Shown here: piece by piece, positions 31,607 to 32,608 of the stretch | Layout: each line of letters opens with the position of its first letter | How positions within the stretch are numbered: the first letter of the stretch is position 1 | Source: Candidatus Bathyarchaeota archaeon | GTDB taxonomy: Archaea; Thermoproteota; Bathyarchaeia; TCS64 | Assembly: GCA_020354065.1 (NCBI GenBank) | Contig: CP070640.1 | Location: forward strand, 289,799 to 322,406 | DNA: 32,608 nucleotides | Direction: 5' to 3' | Position numbers and translations under genes: made by a program | The notes under the pieces: generated by a model | Databases searched by the model: none | Told to the model about the DNA's origin: nothing | Seen by the model: only the letters and a program-made list of their open reading frames with translations

Positions 31607-32608
31607 TTAGCTCACCATCTTCCGCATGAATTCGGTGTACTCCTCCGTGGAGATAGTCGGATTGAAAGATTCTACGATCTCATTTGCTTTAGCGGCTCCA
31701 TCGTAGAGGAGATCTATGCAGGCGATAGCGAGAACCTTGGCGGGTGTGACGTACTCGAGCTCCTTATCGACGATCTTGTAGGTCCGCCCGTGTCCGGTTC
31801 CCGTGACACCTCCCATCCTGATCGAGCTTGTGGGCATCACACAGGAGATGTCCCCCATGTCCGTGGAGCCGGTGCTGTGACCCCGCTCCTCCAACCGGTC
31901 CTCGCCCAGGACAGCGGCGCAGTTCTCCCTGAGCAGGTCATCCAGATCTGGGTGGTGCTGATAGGGCATGTATCCAGGGATGTCGTTGATCTCCACCTCT
32001 GCCCCGACTGCCATTGCGCCCGCCTTGAGGGCTCGATTCACCTTCCCGTTGGCCTCGATGATCGCCTCGACAGTCTTTCCCCTCACATAGGTCTCGATAC
32101 GGACATCGGCGGGCACGTTGTTGACGATCTCCCCGCCCTTCGTGATGATGGGATGGACACGGATGGTGTCCTCCTCCTTGAAGGTCTCCCTCTGGGCGTG
32201 GATCCCCATCAGCCCAAGCATGGCGGCGTTCAGGGCGTTGATCCCCTTGTCTGGGGCGCCCCCTGCGTGGGATTCGAGACCGATGTAGCGGACCAGCTTG
32301 CCGATGAAGCCGTTGTTGGACCCTCCCACTCCGAGCCTGTCCTCCAGGTCACTCCCCGAGTGGGTGCCGAGGCTGATGTCGATGTCTGAGAGCGCCCCGA
32401 TGTGGATGAACTCCTGCTTGCCCCCTAGGAACTCCAGCTGCCCCCTCTCCTTGAGGCTGTTCCTGTAGTCGATCTCCAGGTACTCCTCGGCGGGCACCGC
32501 GACCATCACCACGTTTCCATCCAGCTCGTCGATGACTCCGCTTTCGGACAGGCCGAAGCCTGCTCCCAGCATTGCGGCGATCTGGGCGTTGTGACCGCAG
32601 GCGTGGAC
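31607..32608 (-). CDS. M20-family metallopeptidase / amidohydrolase (cut by window edge)
   Basis: The frame runs through the right edge, so the N-terminus is missing; at least 333 residues are present. The first residues visible are VHACGHNAQIAAMLGAGFGL, the M20D metal-site motif with a Cys ligand, followed by the catalytic Glu in VAVPAEEYLEID. The dimerisation (lid) domain comes next (YIGLESHAGGAPDKGINALN). The C-terminal part includes SSIRMGGVTGTGHGRTYKIV. This group (AbgB-like and M20D) removes amide-linked groups such as N-acyl or aminobenzoyl-glutamate. Its TAA is followed by a T-run at 31592-31597. It converges with the amidase. Confidence 0.88.
   Translation of the reverse strand, partial: VHACGHNAQIAAMLGAGFGLSESGVIDELDGNVVMVAVPAEEYLEIDYRNSLKERGQLEFLGGKQEFIHIGALSDIDISLGTHSGSDLEDRLGVGGSNNGFIGKLVRYIGLESHAGGAPDKGINALNAAMLGLMGIHAQRETFKEEDTIRVHPIITKGGEIVNNVPADVRIETYVRGKTVEAIIEANGKVNRALKAGAMAVGAEVEINDIPGYMPYQHHPDLDDLLRENCAAVLGEDRLEERGHSTGSTDMGDISCVMPTSSIRMGGVTGTGHGRTYKIVDKELEYVTPAKVLAIACIDLLYDGAAKANEIVESFNPTISTEEYTEFMRKMVS

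Noticed and set aside
1-32608. CRISPR arrays, insertion sequences, integrases, rRNA
   Set aside because: No regularly spaced repeats, transposase motifs or rRNA signatures were seen.

Overview
This window comes from a GC-rich archaeal chromosome. The domain is clear: there are archaeal RNA polymerase subunits H and P, a DUF371 protein, a COG1709-type regulator, a fused Fae-Hps enzyme and a four-subunit pyruvate:ferredoxin oxidoreductase. TATA elements lie about 26 nt upstream of many starts, and several genes appear leaderless. TTG and GTG starts are common and are often supported by a Shine-Dalgarno (SD) motif. The mix of peptide and amide catabolism with Por and Fae-Hps would suit a TACK-group heterotroph such as Bathyarchaeia, but that placement is inference; no rRNA is present.

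Layout. 1-2.0 kb: tldD followed by a truncated pmbA/tldE (minus strand). 2.1-4.9 kb: a D-2-hydroxyacid dehydrogenase, a ZIP metal transporter, a small unknown protein and an FMN-binding flavoprotein. 5.0-6.7 kb: a GatC/AtzG-like small protein and an amidase whose reading frame carries an internal TAG. 6.8-8.5 kb: a two-finger C2H2 protein and a class III aminotransferase. 8.5-8.8 kb: tRNA-Ala(GGC) and a strong candidate for a new 68-nt structured RNA, with its own TATA box, two palindromes flanking that box and an oligo-T terminator. 8.9-11.4 kb: DinB-like, DUF371 and an RHH-Fae-Hps fusion. 11.4-15.8 kb: an anchored transglutaminase-like protein, two unrecognised convergent genes, an aldo/keto reductase, a probable antiporter remnant and a COG1709-like regulator. 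15.9-18.9 kb: the porGDAB operon. 19-21.4 kb: type 2 OMP decarboxylase, an unknown coiled-coil protein, and rpoP-rpoH, in which RpoH has a long N-terminal region resembling the eukaryotic Rpb5 jaw domain. 21.6-26.9 kb: a possible 34-aa basic microprotein, a radical SAM protein, glmS and a cysteine desulfurase. 26.9-32.6 kb: a zinc-binding small protein, a 47-aa YHS protein, a YtcJ-like amidohydrolase with a NUDIX hydrolase, a second AtzG-like/amidase pair and a truncated M20 peptidase.

Taken together, the amidases, M20 peptidase, amidohydrolase, aminotransferase, hydroxyacid dehydrogenase and Por would let the cell release amino and oxo acids from amides and peptides and oxidise oxoacids to acyl-CoA with reduced ferredoxin. 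Fae-Hps, OMP decarboxylase and GlmS serve C1/pentose, pyrimidine and amino-sugar metabolism. The features most worth following are the 68-nt RNA, the long RpoH, the RHH-Fae-Hps fusion and the amidase with an in-frame TAG. No CRISPR array, insertion sequence, integrase or rRNA was seen.
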